NCBI GenBank assembly: GCA_964564735.1
Contig: CAZMCH010000075.1
Coordinates: 1-20,862 of the forward strand
Source of the DNA: CAZMCH01 sp964564735
GTDB taxonomy: Bacteria > Poribacteria > DTPJ01
Reading direction: 5' to 3'
DNA: 20,862 nt
Under the pieces are notes generated by a model that had not been told where the DNA came from, made no database searches, and saw nothing but the letters and a program-made list of their open reading frames with translations. Of this stretch, positions 1 to 6,927 are shown piece by piece (position 1 is the first letter of the stretch; each line of letters starts with the position of its first letter). The position numbers and the translations under genes are program-made.

Positions 1-2
1 GG

Positions 3-272
3 ATATATCTTCATATCGGGGAACGTAATTTTATAGAACTATTTAAGGGTAATCCAGAGATGTCCGATAAGGTATCATATAAACATTTCTGCTTGGAAGT
101 TGATGATATTCAATCAACTGCGGATGATCTCAGGAAAAATGGTGTTGATGTTACAGAAGTAAAGATGGGTTCTGACCATAGCTGGCAAGCATGGTTGGCT
201 GATCCTGATGGTAATCGCATTGAATTACATCAATATACTTCCGAAAGTAAACAAAATATAGGTCTAAAATGA
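3..272 (+). CDS. VOC/glyoxalase-fold protein, 3' part (runs off left edge)
   Basis: The frame stays open from the left edge, so the internal ATG at 60 is not the start; the codons before it encode IYLHIGERNFIELFKGNPE, which continues the fold. Visible are the first-half strand ending in IELF, then KHFCLEVDD, and finally DPDGNRIELHQY. This is the C-terminal beta-alpha-beta-beta-beta module of the vicinal oxygen chelate superfamily. The candidate metal ligands are E of IELF, H of YKHF and E of RIEL. Members include glyoxalase I, epimerases and dioxygenases; the substrate cannot be told from 90 residues. The stop is TGA at 270-272. No partner gene is visible to the left. Confidence 0.8.
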   Translation: MYLHIGERNFIELFKGNPEMSDKVSYKHFCLEVDDIQSTADDLRKNGVDVTEVKMGSDHSWQAWLADPDGNRIELHQYTSESKQNIGLK

Positions 273-601
273 GAATCAACGTCAAATCTCCCTTTGGGAA
301 AAGGTGAGGCGACGAGTTAATGATAAATATATCGCTCCTTTGGAGCTATGAATCTCTTATTTGCACGTTTTCTATAAATATAATGCCCCTCTGTGGCAAA
401 AATTGCTTAAGATACACATGAGACAGGTTTGGAAACCTGTCCTTACTATAAAAATAAGCGTAATAATTAATTTGGTTGAACATTATTGTCTAGGAAATTA
501 TATTTCTTATTAATTCAATAAGACCCTTCACTTTGTTCAGGGTGACATTTTATTGTCATTTTGAGTGAAGTGAAAAAATTTTTTATTGGAGGAAGACAAA
601 A
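273..601. repeat. Gene-free stretch with several small palindromes (REP-like cluster)
   Basis: The 329 bases between the VOC gene and the mosaic secreted protein hold no convincing gene. They contain: a fragment of the AATCTCCCTTTGG repeat at 285-304 (other copies near 3606 and 12093); GCTCC-TTT-GGAGC at 334-346; GACAGGTTT/AAACCTGTC at 422-430 and 433-441; and a long imperfect inverted repeat at 527-574. These are unrelated palindromes placed in series, as in extragenic repeat clusters. The last one could also end transcription arriving from the left. Confidence 0.6.
527..574 (+). terminator. Long G-U rich hairpin before the mosaic gene (terminator or REP-type repeat)
   Basis: The arms 527-546 and 555-574 surround an 8-base loop. 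At DNA level 14 of 20 positions are complementary. The other six are all G-T combinations, so a plus-strand RNA could pair along all 20 positions. A short AT-rich tract with a T run follows (575-585), then the ribosome site of the next gene. The arms resemble the dispersed sequence TTCACTTTGTTCAGGGTGAC and its diverged inverse, so a mobile extragenic repeat is as likely as a dedicated terminator. Confidence 0.5.
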
Positions 602-3481
602 TTGATAAGTAAGATTGAAACGTTAATATTTATCACTTTTGCTTTACTTTCATTTTTTATAAATATAGCCAATGCACAAAACGAATGGGATAAATATACT
701 AATAATCCGATTCTAAGTCCTGACAAAGATAGCACATGGATTAAATCAGGTATATCTAATCCGTCAGTTATATTCAAAGATGGCGAATTTAAGATGTGGT
801 TCACTGGCTTTGATGGCAAAAACATGCGGATCGGTTATGCAACAAGCCCTGATGGTATTAAATGGACAAATAATCCTAACAATCCAATACTTGATCTAGG
901 CGAAAATGGCGCATGGGATTCTATTCATGTTGCTAATCCATCTGTATTGTTTGATGGTATTATATATAAAATGTGGTATACAGGCTTTGATGGCGAACAC
1001 ATGCAGATCGGCTATGCTAATAGTCCTGACGGTATTCATTGGCAAAAATGCGATGAAAATCCTGTTCTGAAAATAGGTGCTTGGGGCGGTTATGATAGCA
1101 GTGATGTATGGTCACCAAGTGTTGTCTTTGATGGTACTAATTATAAAATGTGGTTCACAACCTATGACGGAAACCTGAAAATAGGTTACGCTTATAGTTC
1201 CGATGGGATACATTGGGCGAAAAATACATCCACACCAGCACTTAATATCGGCGAATGGGGAGCATGGGACGATAGAGGCGTATGGTCGCCTGATGTAATC
1301 TTTGACGGTTTCGAATATAGAATGTGGTTTACAGGATGGAACGGCACAAACATTGGAATAGGCTATGCCACAAGCCCTGATGGTATTAACTGGACAAAAC
1401 CCTACAATAAACCTGTATTGAACATTGGAACTACTGGAGAATGGGATTATTATTATGCGAGTAACGCAAGCATTGTTTTGCACGATAAGAAATATAAAAT
1501 GTGGTATTCGGGATGCTCTTCCGATGAAGTATATAAAATTGGATATGCGGTTGGTGCAACTAGACCAGAGATATTTCTTTCAGATATTTTTCATGACTTC
1601 GATGATGTTGAAATTGGAAAATATGTAGATTGGGAATTTAAGATTTATAACAAGGGAAACAACGACCTTTTAATAAATAGCATCACTTCCGATGATAAGG
1701 ATTTTATGCTTATATCGTCAGTTTTTGATAATGGCTCAAAGCCTGTCAAAGAACATACATTCTCGAAACCCTACCTTATTCAACCTCAAGGTTATATTAG
1801 TATAGTAGTAAGATTCACTCGTGGAAAAGAAAAGAATTATAATGGTTCTATTACTATCAAAAGCAATGATAAAAATCATCCAGAGGCTTTAGTCCAATTA
1901 TGGATGGGAAGCAAGCTAAAATATGTTAGACCGATCCCTGATAACTTTAGGTCATTTGATAGAGATTTACAATTTGGTGATAGAAATCAAGACGTTAGAT
2001 TTCTTCAGGTTATTTTGGCAGAAGAAGGACCTAGCATCTATCCAGAAAGCGAAATTAATTGGAGTATTAATGATTTTACGAGAAGAGCAATTATTGAGTT
2101 TCAACGAAAACATAAATTAGCCGATTCTTTTGGCTATGTTGGGTCCGAAACAAGAAAAAAGCTAACAGAATTGTTAAATAAACATAGAAAAGAAAATTAT
2201 GATAGAGTAAATATGGTTTATGATGCAGTTATAGGAAATTATATGGATTTTCTGCCAGATGATTTTCCACCAGAAATTGTTTTAGCCATCGCATCACAGG
2301 AAACAGGTCTTTTCTATAATTTTAATAATGAACTTGTCGAGGTGCGAGAAGATGGGAATAAAGATAATGTAGGTAGAGGCATTATGCAGATCACTACATC
2401 CGATTACGTTGGCGCAGGAAATAGGGCAAATATGAGTAATTTAGCCTTTGATTGTCGCAATCTTATAAATAGAGATTCAGTTTATAGATATTATTCAAAT
2501 ACGCCGCAGGGAGTAGAGGCAAATTTAAGAGATGGTTTGTATGCACTCAGAGACAAATATAATCAAGTCAAAAATAGCAAGGAAATCAAGCAATTTGATA
2601 TAACTAAACAAGAAATGCACTGGATTTCTGCAATTCAGCGTTATAACACTTATGGTAAGGTAATATTTTCTATTAGTGGTGATACGGACTTTCGAAATAA
2701 TCTAAATAAGGGAGTCATTCCAGATAAATTAATGAGGGCTTTTGAATCTAATAATGATTTTAGGATGCTTTCGAAAAATGCGACAATAATTACCGAAGAA
2801 CTAAATCGCAGATGGTGCATAATTGATGATTCATGCACATATATTTTAAGGCGTGATGAGGGAACAATATATGCTTGTCGTGCAGGGATACCAACTATAT
2901 ATGTGAAGAATATAGCAGAAAAACTAAGAAGTCTAAAAAGCCCTATTCTTTTTCCAAAAGCAAATAGCAAGCTTTGTAATGACCTTGCAGACAAGATGGA
3001 TGTAGTTTACAATAATAGCCAGACGATAACTCTTGGTTGTCCAGCAGAATTAAAGGTTTATGATACTGATGGACGTATGACAGGCTCGCTAATTAGTAAT
3101 CGGTTGGTTAATAATGGATTTGACCCACAAAAAAGAGATGGCGTGGAAGAGATACCAAATTCAATATATATTGATGAAGATAAAACAGTAGTATTGATGT
3201 TTCCATCAGATAAACATACATACGAGGTTATAGGCACAGGTGAAGGGTTTTATAATCTATATATCACAAATATTATTAATGGAGAAATGGCAACTTTTAA
3301 TGCAGTCAATCTCCCAATAACATCAAAAACAGTTCATAGATGGACAATTGATTGGAATGCCCTTAATCAAGGCGATAAAGGGATTAAATTGCAGATGGAT
3401 ACTGATGGCGATGGTATCTTTGAAAGGTCAATTATAACGTATAAAAAACTTATCAATTCTATAGTTGAACCTCAGTCATAA
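602..3481 (+). CDS. Secreted mosaic protein: five propeller-like repeats, Ig-like, peptidoglycan-binding and lysozyme-like domains
   Basis: The start is TTG at 602 with GGAGGA at 588-593. Residues 1-25 are a signal peptide (cleavage after ANA). Five repeats of about 57 residues follow (34-89, 93-147, 152-206, 210-265, 268-319), each with the pattern NPSV.FDG..YKMW.TG.DG...IGYA.SPDGI.W. They resemble the five-bladed propellers of GH43/GH130-type glycosidases. Residues 320-440 look like an Ig-like 'choice-of-anchor' domain (IYNKGNNDLLI). Residues 454-522 are a PG_binding_1 domain. Residues 535-690 are lysozyme/SLT-like, with IASQETG (candidate catalytic E567), GRGIMQIT (591-598) and RYN (680-682). 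Residues 808-950 form a beta-rich domain ending in a DTDGDG motif. The likely role is extracellular or periplasmic carbohydrate/peptidoglycan binding and cleavage. Propeller activity is unproven; I found no certain glycosidase catalytic set. Palindrome clusters flank the gene. Confidence 0.8.
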   Translation: MISKIETLIFITFALLSFFINIANAQNEWDKYTNNPILSPDKDSTWIKSGISNPSVIFKDGEFKMWFTGFDGKNMRIGYATSPDGIKWTNNPNNPILDLGENGAWDSIHVANPSVLFDGIIYKMWYTGFDGEHMQIGYANSPDGIHWQKCDENPVLKIGAWGGYDSSDVWSPSVVFDGTNYKMWFTTYDGNLKIGYAYSSDGIHWAKNTSTPALNIGEWGAWDDRGVWSPDVIFDGFEYRMWFTGWNGTNIGIGYATSPDGINWTKPYNKPVLNIGTTGEWDYYYASNASIVLHDKKYKMWYSGCSSDEVYKIGYAVGATRPEIFLSDIFHDFDDVEIGKYVDWEFKIYNKGNNDLLINSITSDDKDFMLISSVFDNGSKPVKEHTFSKPYLIQPQGYISIVVRFTRGKEKNYNGSITIKSNDKNHPEALVQLWMGSKLKYVRPIPDNFRSFDRDLQFGDRNQDVRFLQVILAEEGPSIYPESEINWSINDFTRRAIIEFQRKHKLADSFGYVGSETRKKLTELLNKHRKENYDRVNMVYDAVIGNYMDFLPDDFPPEIVLAIASQETGLFYNFNNELVEVREDGNKDNVGRGIMQITTSDYVGAGNRANMSNLAFDCRNLINRDSVYRYYSNTPQGVEANLRDGLYALRDKYNQVKNSKEIKQFDITKQEMHWISAIQRYNTYGKVIFSISGDTDFRNNLNKGVIPDKLMRAFESNNDFRMLSKNATIITEELNRRWCIIDDSCTYILRRDEGTIYACRAGIPTIYVKNIAEKLRSLKSPILFPKANSKLCNDLADKMDVVYNNSQTITLGCPAELKVYDTDGRMTGSLISNRLVNNGFDPQKRDGVEEIPNSIYIDEDKTVVLMFPSDKHTYEVIGTGEGFYNLYITNIINGEMATFNAVNLPITSKTVHRWTIDWNALNQGDKGIKLQMDTDGDGIFERSIITYKKLINSIVEPQS

Positions 3482-3785
3482 TAGTGCCTGATCAGATTAA
3501 TCATTTATAGAACGCTGATTGAGCGGAATTGTCGGATTAGCACGGATAAAATCAATTAAATACTAAATCAGCGTCAATCTGCTTAATCCGTTGAAAATCG
3601 TTCTAAATCTCCCTTTGGAAAAGGGAGATTTATGGGGCATGTCAATAGTTTTGGTAAGTTTCCATTTTGCCGTATTATAAATACTTATTAACCCTTAAGT
3701 CTCATTTTCCCATAGGGAGATATGTAGGGATTTCTATAAGTCATCCGTTTATTTCTTTTTTGTAGCGTTAAAAGTTTTGATTTGC
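3482..3785. repeat. Gene-free stretch between convergent genes, with palindromic repeats
   Basis: The 304 bases separate the ends of two convergent genes and have no convincing gene. They include a 9-base inverted pair ACGCTGATT (3512-3520) and AATCAGCGT (3566-3574), associated GGATTA/TAATCC words, and the dispersed repeat at 3581-3631. From 3640 to 3785 only a weak TCTC...GAGA palindrome near 3700-3720 is seen. Confidence 0.55.
3581..3631 (+). repeat. Dispersed repeat copy A with perfect 12-base hairpin
   Basis: Fifty bases (3581-3630) match 45 of 50 positions with the reverse complement of 12094-12144 or thereabouts (copy B). The 3' half folds into a perfect hairpin: arms 3605-3616 and 3620-3631, loop GGA, core AATCTCCCTTT. 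A truncated third copy of the hairpin half lies at 285-304. It sits between convergent genes, so it may also stop transcription from both sides. Confidence 0.7.
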
Positions 3786-4412
3786 TTATTGGCGTGTAAT
3801 AGAAAAAGGGAATTTCTGAGGATAGATTTCTATTGATTTATAGAACTCTTCATAGGAATAGAATTCTCTGGGAAGCATTTCTTGATTATCAATTTGCTCA
3901 TCATCTATTATTGTTAGGATAACTGTGATCATTTTATCATTAGAAAGATTTTTGGGATCAGGTTTTGATAATCCATAGGATATGAAGTTTTTCATATTGC
4001 CGTCATTTCTTATGCCTGACAGGATATTAATTGCAGAAGTATCGATTTTTTTCCATTTGCGGTCTGTTTTTGTTATTTTATCACATGATACAATAAAATC
4101 CATACCAAAGCCATAGTCTTTATCTAACTCCGCAGTGATTTTACCAAAATATCCTGATGTTTCTCGTCTATAAAGGTTTAATGGAATACGATTTTCATTT
4201 ATATTATTGGGGGCAAGAAATGCGTCTGGTGATTTAATTTCTATAAAATTTTTTTTATCATCAATTTCTACTTTGCTATGAGGGATAATTTTGATTATTA
4301 TTCCATGCTGACATGAATTTTGGAGCGCAAGGATATTTCCTGATGGCATAAATAAAATCATTAATATCAAACAGATAATAGCTTTTGGCACTTTTTTCCC
4401 ACGATTAAGCAT
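3786..4412 (-). CDS. Small secreted protein of unknown function, possibly related to the two genes at 5231 and 5910
   Basis: This is a 208-residue protein with an N-terminal hydrophobic segment (KAIICLILMILFM) and likely cleavage after ILA. No known family is recognised. Its order of motifs recalls the two plus-strand neighbours: an early QHGIIIKI strand (compare HQVSFTI and HQISISI), a mid INILSGI (compare VDIISGM), and a closing MITVILTIIDD (compare LTVLFTFQDN and VSVIYTLTDN). About 40 residues then extend beyond where the others stop. The similarity is weak, so common descent is inference. The ATG at 4412 has only a weak ribosome site; GTG at 4391 is an alternative start that keeps the signal peptide. 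A sigma-28-type promoter lies about 150 bases upstream. Confidence 0.65.
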   Translation of the reverse strand: MLNRGKKVPKAIICLILMILFMPSGNILALQNSCQHGIIIKIIPHSKVEIDDKKNFIEIKSPDAFLAPNNINENRIPLNLYRRETSGYFGKITAELDKDYGFGMDFIVSCDKITKTDRKWKKIDTSAINILSGIRNDGNMKNFISYGLSKPDPKNLSNDKMITVILTIIDDEQIDNQEMLPREFYSYEEFYKSIEIYPQKFPFSITRQ

Positions 4413-4562
4413 GGATAAATTCCGTTATTTTGTGACAAAATACCAACATTGTGTCAGAATATTGTCATGCTACCGATTAAAACCTGTCAGTCATTCCGCA
4501 TATTGACAAAATAAATTTGATATGTGATAATTAACCCACTTTTACGGGAGCTTCCTAGTGTT

Positions 4563-4590
4563 ATATCGTTATTTGTGGCACAAAACTTTA
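4563..4590 (-). promoter_or_regulatory. Sigma-28 (FliA)-type promoter upstream of the minus-strand secreted protein
   Basis: On the minus strand this reads TAAAGTTT (4590-4583), 12 bases, then AACGATAT (4570-4563). The -35 is identical to the classical FliA -35. The -10 keeps the CGATA core of GCCGATAA. The 12-base spacer is the same as at the two other sigma-28-type sites in this window. The predicted start near 4555 would leave an untranslated leader of about 145 bases before the ATG at 4412. Confidence 0.6.
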
Positions 4591-4641
4591 GTTTTTTTTT
4601 GTGGATGTAACTAGAAAAGTGCTGAAAGACGTAAAAAAAAT

Positions 4642-4762
4642 ACGCCGTCAGACCTCGTTTGCTTTTGAGTATATAAGGACAATGCCCCTTTCCCCGCAAA
4701 AAAGGGTTATTAAAAATAACTGTATTGCACCTATTACAAGAAACAGCGTTGTCTGATGGCGT
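4642..4762 (+). other. Structured element, copy 1
   Basis: The outer arms ACGCCGTCAGAC (4642-4653) and GTCTGATGGCGT (4751-4762) pair at 12 positions, counting one G-U. Inside is a hairpin CCCTTT (4686-4691) / AAAGGG (4701-4706) with loop containing CCGCAA. The same blocks in the same order recur at 4966-5181. It could be a structured RNA leader, or the ends of a small non-autonomous insertion. Confidence 0.5.
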
Positions 4763-4911
4763 TATTTATCAATCATTTCGGCGAAATTGGATCGGCAGTT
4801 CAAAAGGGAAAAGGGAGGGTGTAGAGGTTTCCAAAAAATTTTTTAACTTTTTTGGAACAAATTTTCCCCTACCTGTATCTAATCAGATGTAAAAAATTTT
4901 TGACATAAGGT

Positions 4912-4939
4912 CTGTTATTGTTAGGGACAGCAATAACAG
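4912..4939. repeat. Perfect 9-base inverted repeat
   Basis: CTGTTATTG (4912-4920) and CAATAACAG (4931-4939) flank the spacer TTAGGGACAG. The same ten-base spacer word occurs inside another hairpin loop at 15245-15254. It could be an operator or an extragenic palindrome. Confidence 0.55.
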
Positions 4940-4965
4940 CGTTTTCTGTAAAATGGCAACAAAAA

Positions 4966-5181
4966 GCCACCAGACAATATCGGTTTTTGTCTTTAAATGC
5001 AATGAGGGCAAAAACCCCTTTTCTCGCAAAAAAGGGATTTTTGCACAAAGCGAATTTATAATTAACAACCAATTTCTATTATAATATTTTCTGAAGAAAA
5101 AAGAAAGTATTTTTTTTCAAATTCGCAAAAAAATTTCTCATTGAAGCTTTAAGAATATAACCGAATGTTGTCTGGTGATCT
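4966..5181 (+). other. Structured element, copy 2
   Basis: The outer arms are 4968-4983 (CACCAGACAA then TATCGG) and 5161-5177 (ending TTGTCTGGTG). They pair over about 16 positions with one G-U and one bulged A. The inner hairpin is CCCTTTT (5016-5022) / AAAAGGG (5030-5036) with a loop containing CTCGCA. Blocks shared in order with copy 1 are GTAAAA, GCC..CAGAC, TCG.TT, CAATG and CCCCTTT..CGCAAAAAAGGG. A possible -10 (TATAAT, 5080-5085) lies between the arms, which would cut the arms apart in a transcript starting there. Confidence 0.5.
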
Positions 5182-5202
5182 AAATGCTAAACAACAAAAA
5201 AG

Positions 5203-5226
5203 CCTTATTTTTTGATAAGGGGGAGG
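5203..5226 (+). promoter_or_regulatory. Hairpin adjoining the ribosome site of the gene at 5231
   Basis: CCTTAT (5203-5208) and ATAAGG (5215-5220) form a six-pair stem. The strong ribosome site GGGGAGG (5220-5226) starts on its last base. It could modulate initiation; no effect can be proven from sequence. Confidence 0.4.
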
Positions 5227-5230
5227 AAAA

Positions 5231-5821
5231 GTGAAAATGCTTCACAAAATTCTTAGAGCTTCTATTGTTTCTGCGATAATGTTAATTTTGGTCTCTGGCG
5301 CCGCTTTTGCAAATCAGGATGATCATCAAGTATCGTTCACTATACCCGAAATTGCAATATTGGATTTGGTTGGAACGGGTGGAGCAGGTGAGGATGTAAC
5401 ATTCACAATTGCCCTTGCTGATAGTGAGTCAAATGCAGGATTGGAACCAGTCATAACTCCATCAAATAATGTTAAAGACTTATTTTACACTTCAATACTT
5501 GGTTCAACAGATACCTCTAGGGATATACAGGTGCAGATTTCTGCTGGCGGACCTGTGCCAGATGGATTGATCCTAAGCATTAATGCTTCTGCTGTTGGTA
5601 GTTCAGGCGCAGGTAATAGAGGCTCATCGTCAAATATTGCTGCCTTAACAACAACCGCAGTTGACATTATATCTGGCATGACAAGTTGCTTCACATTGAG
5701 AAATTCCGGAACTAGCGGTTCACAACTCACATACAATCTTAATTGGGATAGTGATAATTTTGCTAGTATTAAAGCAGGAACGACAAACCTTACAGTTCTG
5801 TTCACTTTTCAGGATAATTAG
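5231..5821 (+). CDS. Small secreted protein, paralogue of the next gene
   Basis: This is a 196-residue protein with a clear signal peptide (ILRASIVSAIMLILVSGAAFA, then NQDD). The mature part begins DDHQVSFTIPEIAILDL and ends LTVLFTFQDN; it is rich in Ser, Thr, Gly and Asn and predicted mostly beta. One Cys (SCFTLR) is shared with the paralogue. It shares with the downstream gene HQ.S..I.EIAI.D, FYTSI, a PDG strand, GN.G.S, SC.T.R and a closing DN. This looks like a surface or fimbria-like beta-sandwich subunit, but no family is recognised. The start is GTG 5231, four bases after GGGAGG; ATG 5237, ten bases after it, is an alternative. The long structured leader upstream suggests regulated expression. 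Confidence 0.8.
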   Translation: MKMLHKILRASIVSAIMLILVSGAAFANQDDHQVSFTIPEIAILDLVGTGGAGEDVTFTIALADSESNAGLEPVITPSNNVKDLFYTSILGSTDTSRDIQVQISAGGPVPDGLILSINASAVGSSGAGNRGSSSNIAALTTTAVDIISGMTSCFTLRNSGTSGSQLTYNLNWDSDNFASIKAGTTNLTVLFTFQDN

Positions 5822-5830
5822 TAAATCTTT

Positions 5831-5856
5831 ATAGGCAGGACAATCGTCCTGCCTAT
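5831..5856 (+). terminator. Perfect 11-base hairpin between the two paralogues
   Basis: ATAGGCAGGAC (5831-5841), loop AATC, then GTCCTGCCTAT (5846-5856), ten bases after the stop codon. It is GC-rich for this region. No U tract follows, so it may be an attenuator or an mRNA 3'-end stabiliser that makes the first gene more abundant than the second, rather than a full terminator. Confidence 0.6.
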
Positions 5857-5909
5857 TGCATTACATTCCTAAAATTTCACACCAATTCATAAATTACGGG
5901 GTAGCAAAA

Positions 5910-6473
5910 ATGCGCAAACACACTATCACAATATCAGTCTATTTAATTATAATGATCTCATTATTGCTGACATCGGATATTGTGCAAGCACAAAGCAACA
6001 CAGATTCACACCAAATCTCGATTTCTATATCAGAAATTGCTATTATAGATGTGTTTAACGATGACACATTAACATTTACTGTTCTTCCGCCTTTGCTTCC
6101 GGGGAATCCCCCAAGAATTAATCCTCAAATTGATTTCAGCAAAAGACTATTCTATACCTCGATCATCCCAAGTCTAGGCATAACAAGACGAGTAACAGTA
6201 AAGCTTAATCCTGATCTTCCTGATGGTATAAGCATAAGATTACTTGCTCTTCCACCATTTGGTGGAACTGGTAATTGTGGACAATCGGTAATGGAATTCG
6301 TTGATTTATCAATAACAGAACAAGATATTTTGTATAATATAGAAAGTTGCTGGACAGGAAGAACCAACGGCTCGATTCTAATATATTCTGCGGGTATTGA
6401 TCCTGCAAGTTTTGATGGAATTTATGCACAAAACAAAACTGTTTCTGTCATCTATACCCTTACAGACAACTAA
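5910..6473 (+). CDS. Small secreted protein, paralogue of the previous gene
   Basis: This is a 187-residue protein. The start chosen is ATG 5910 (MRKHTITIS), because it gives a normal signal peptide (YLIIMISLLLTSDIVQA, then QSN) and follows GGGGTAGC; an in-frame ATG at 5856 would lie in the hairpin and spoil the signal. The mature part begins HQISISISEIAIIDV, has FYTSI and PDGISIRL, and ends VSVIYTLTDN, matching the upstream gene block by block. It has two Cys (NCGQS and SCWTGR), which could form a disulfide absent from the one-Cys paralogue. The family and function are unknown; a surface beta-sandwich subunit or adhesin is a guess. Confidence 0.8.
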   Translation: MRKHTITISVYLIIMISLLLTSDIVQAQSNTDSHQISISISEIAIIDVFNDDTLTFTVLPPLLPGNPPRINPQIDFSKRLFYTSIIPSLGITRRVTVKLNPDLPDGISIRLLALPPFGGTGNCGQSVMEFVDLSITEQDILYNIESCWTGRTNGSILIYSAGIDPASFDGIYAQNKTVSVIYTLTDN

Positions 6474-6501
6474 ACCTTCTAATTTCCTTTTATTCTTATA
6501 T

Positions 6502-6840
6502 CTAAATAGCGGATTCGCCTTTTTCTTCCGTTCGTATCTTTATAGCATCGTCAATTGTTGAAATAAAAATTTTACCATCGCCAATATTGCCTGTTTTTGT
6601 TTCTGCTATTATTGTTTTTACAATTTTATCTACATCTCGATCAAGGACGACCATTTCAATTTTGATTTTCGGCAAAAACTCTACTTTATATGTTCTGCCT
6701 CTCCAAATTTGCTCAATACCTTTCTGTTTGCCATGTCCTTTTACTTCTATTATGGTCATACCGGGATAGCCAAGTTCCTCAAGAGCTATTTTTACGCCAT
6801 TAAGGCTTTCTGGACGAACAATCGCTTCTATTTTTTTCAT
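6502..6840 (-). CDS. glnK: PII nitrogen regulatory protein
   Basis: This is a 112-residue protein, the usual PII length. It begins MKKIEAIVRPESL. The T-loop carries Tyr51 in RGRTYKVEFLPK, the site uridylylated in many PII proteins. TGNIGDGKIFIS and the closing IRTEEKGESAI match the B- and C-loops that bind ATP/ADP and 2-oxoglutarate. PII trimers sense nitrogen and energy state and plug the ammonium channel when nitrogen is plentiful. The gene lies 87 bases downstream of amt on the same strand, so probably co-transcribed. The start has AAAGGA upstream, rather far. I prefer GlnK over GlnB because of the amt linkage. Confidence 0.95.
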   Translation of the reverse strand: MKKIEAIVRPESLNGVKIALEELGYPGMTIIEVKGHGKQKGIEQIWRGRTYKVEFLPKIKIEMVVLDRDVDKIVKTIIAETKTGNIGDGKIFISTIDDAIKIRTEEKGESAI

Positions 6841-6927
6841 TTTGCCTATTTCCTTTCATATAAAACCTACTAGAATTTGCATACATCTGTATTATATCAA
6901 TGCCAATAAGTTATATCAATCATTTTC

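Larger units (their letters stand above)
4413..5230. other. 818-base gene-free region with dense inverted repeats between divergent secreted-protein genes
   Basis: No open frame here looks like a gene. The region holds a sigma-28-type promoter (4563-4590), two diverged copies of a structured element (4642-4762 and 4966-5181), a hairpin with arms TTCCAAAAAA (4829-4838) and TTTTTTGGAA (4848-4857), a perfect 9-base inverted repeat around TTAGGGACAG (4912-4939), a TATAAT word at 5080-5085, and a small hairpin abutting the ribosome site of the gene at 5231. Confidence 0.7.

Noticed and set aside
4577..4590. TGGCACAAAACTTT as a sigma-54 -24/-12 element
   Set aside because: The -24 half is perfect, but there is no GC at -12; the overlapping minus-strand sigma-28 pattern explains the site better.
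4487..4699. Minus-strand open frame of 70 codons
   Set aside because: It covers structured element copy 1 and a sigma-28-type promoter; odd composition, no ribosome site, no recognisable motif.
4912..4990. Resemblance to a cyclic-di-GMP (GEMM-I) riboswitch (GGCAACAAAAAGCCACCAGAC)
   Set aside because: The conserved core words GCAAACC and ACGCAAAGCC are not present and the second stem could not be found; similarity is limited to a short stretch.
4869..5072. Minus-strand open frames of 61-67 codons in two frames
   Set aside because: They overlap element copy 2 and each other in different frames; typical of non-coding palindromic sequence.
5856..5909. Longer start at 5856 for the second paralogue
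   Set aside because: That ATG is in or beside the intergenic hairpin and the added residues would precede the signal peptide.
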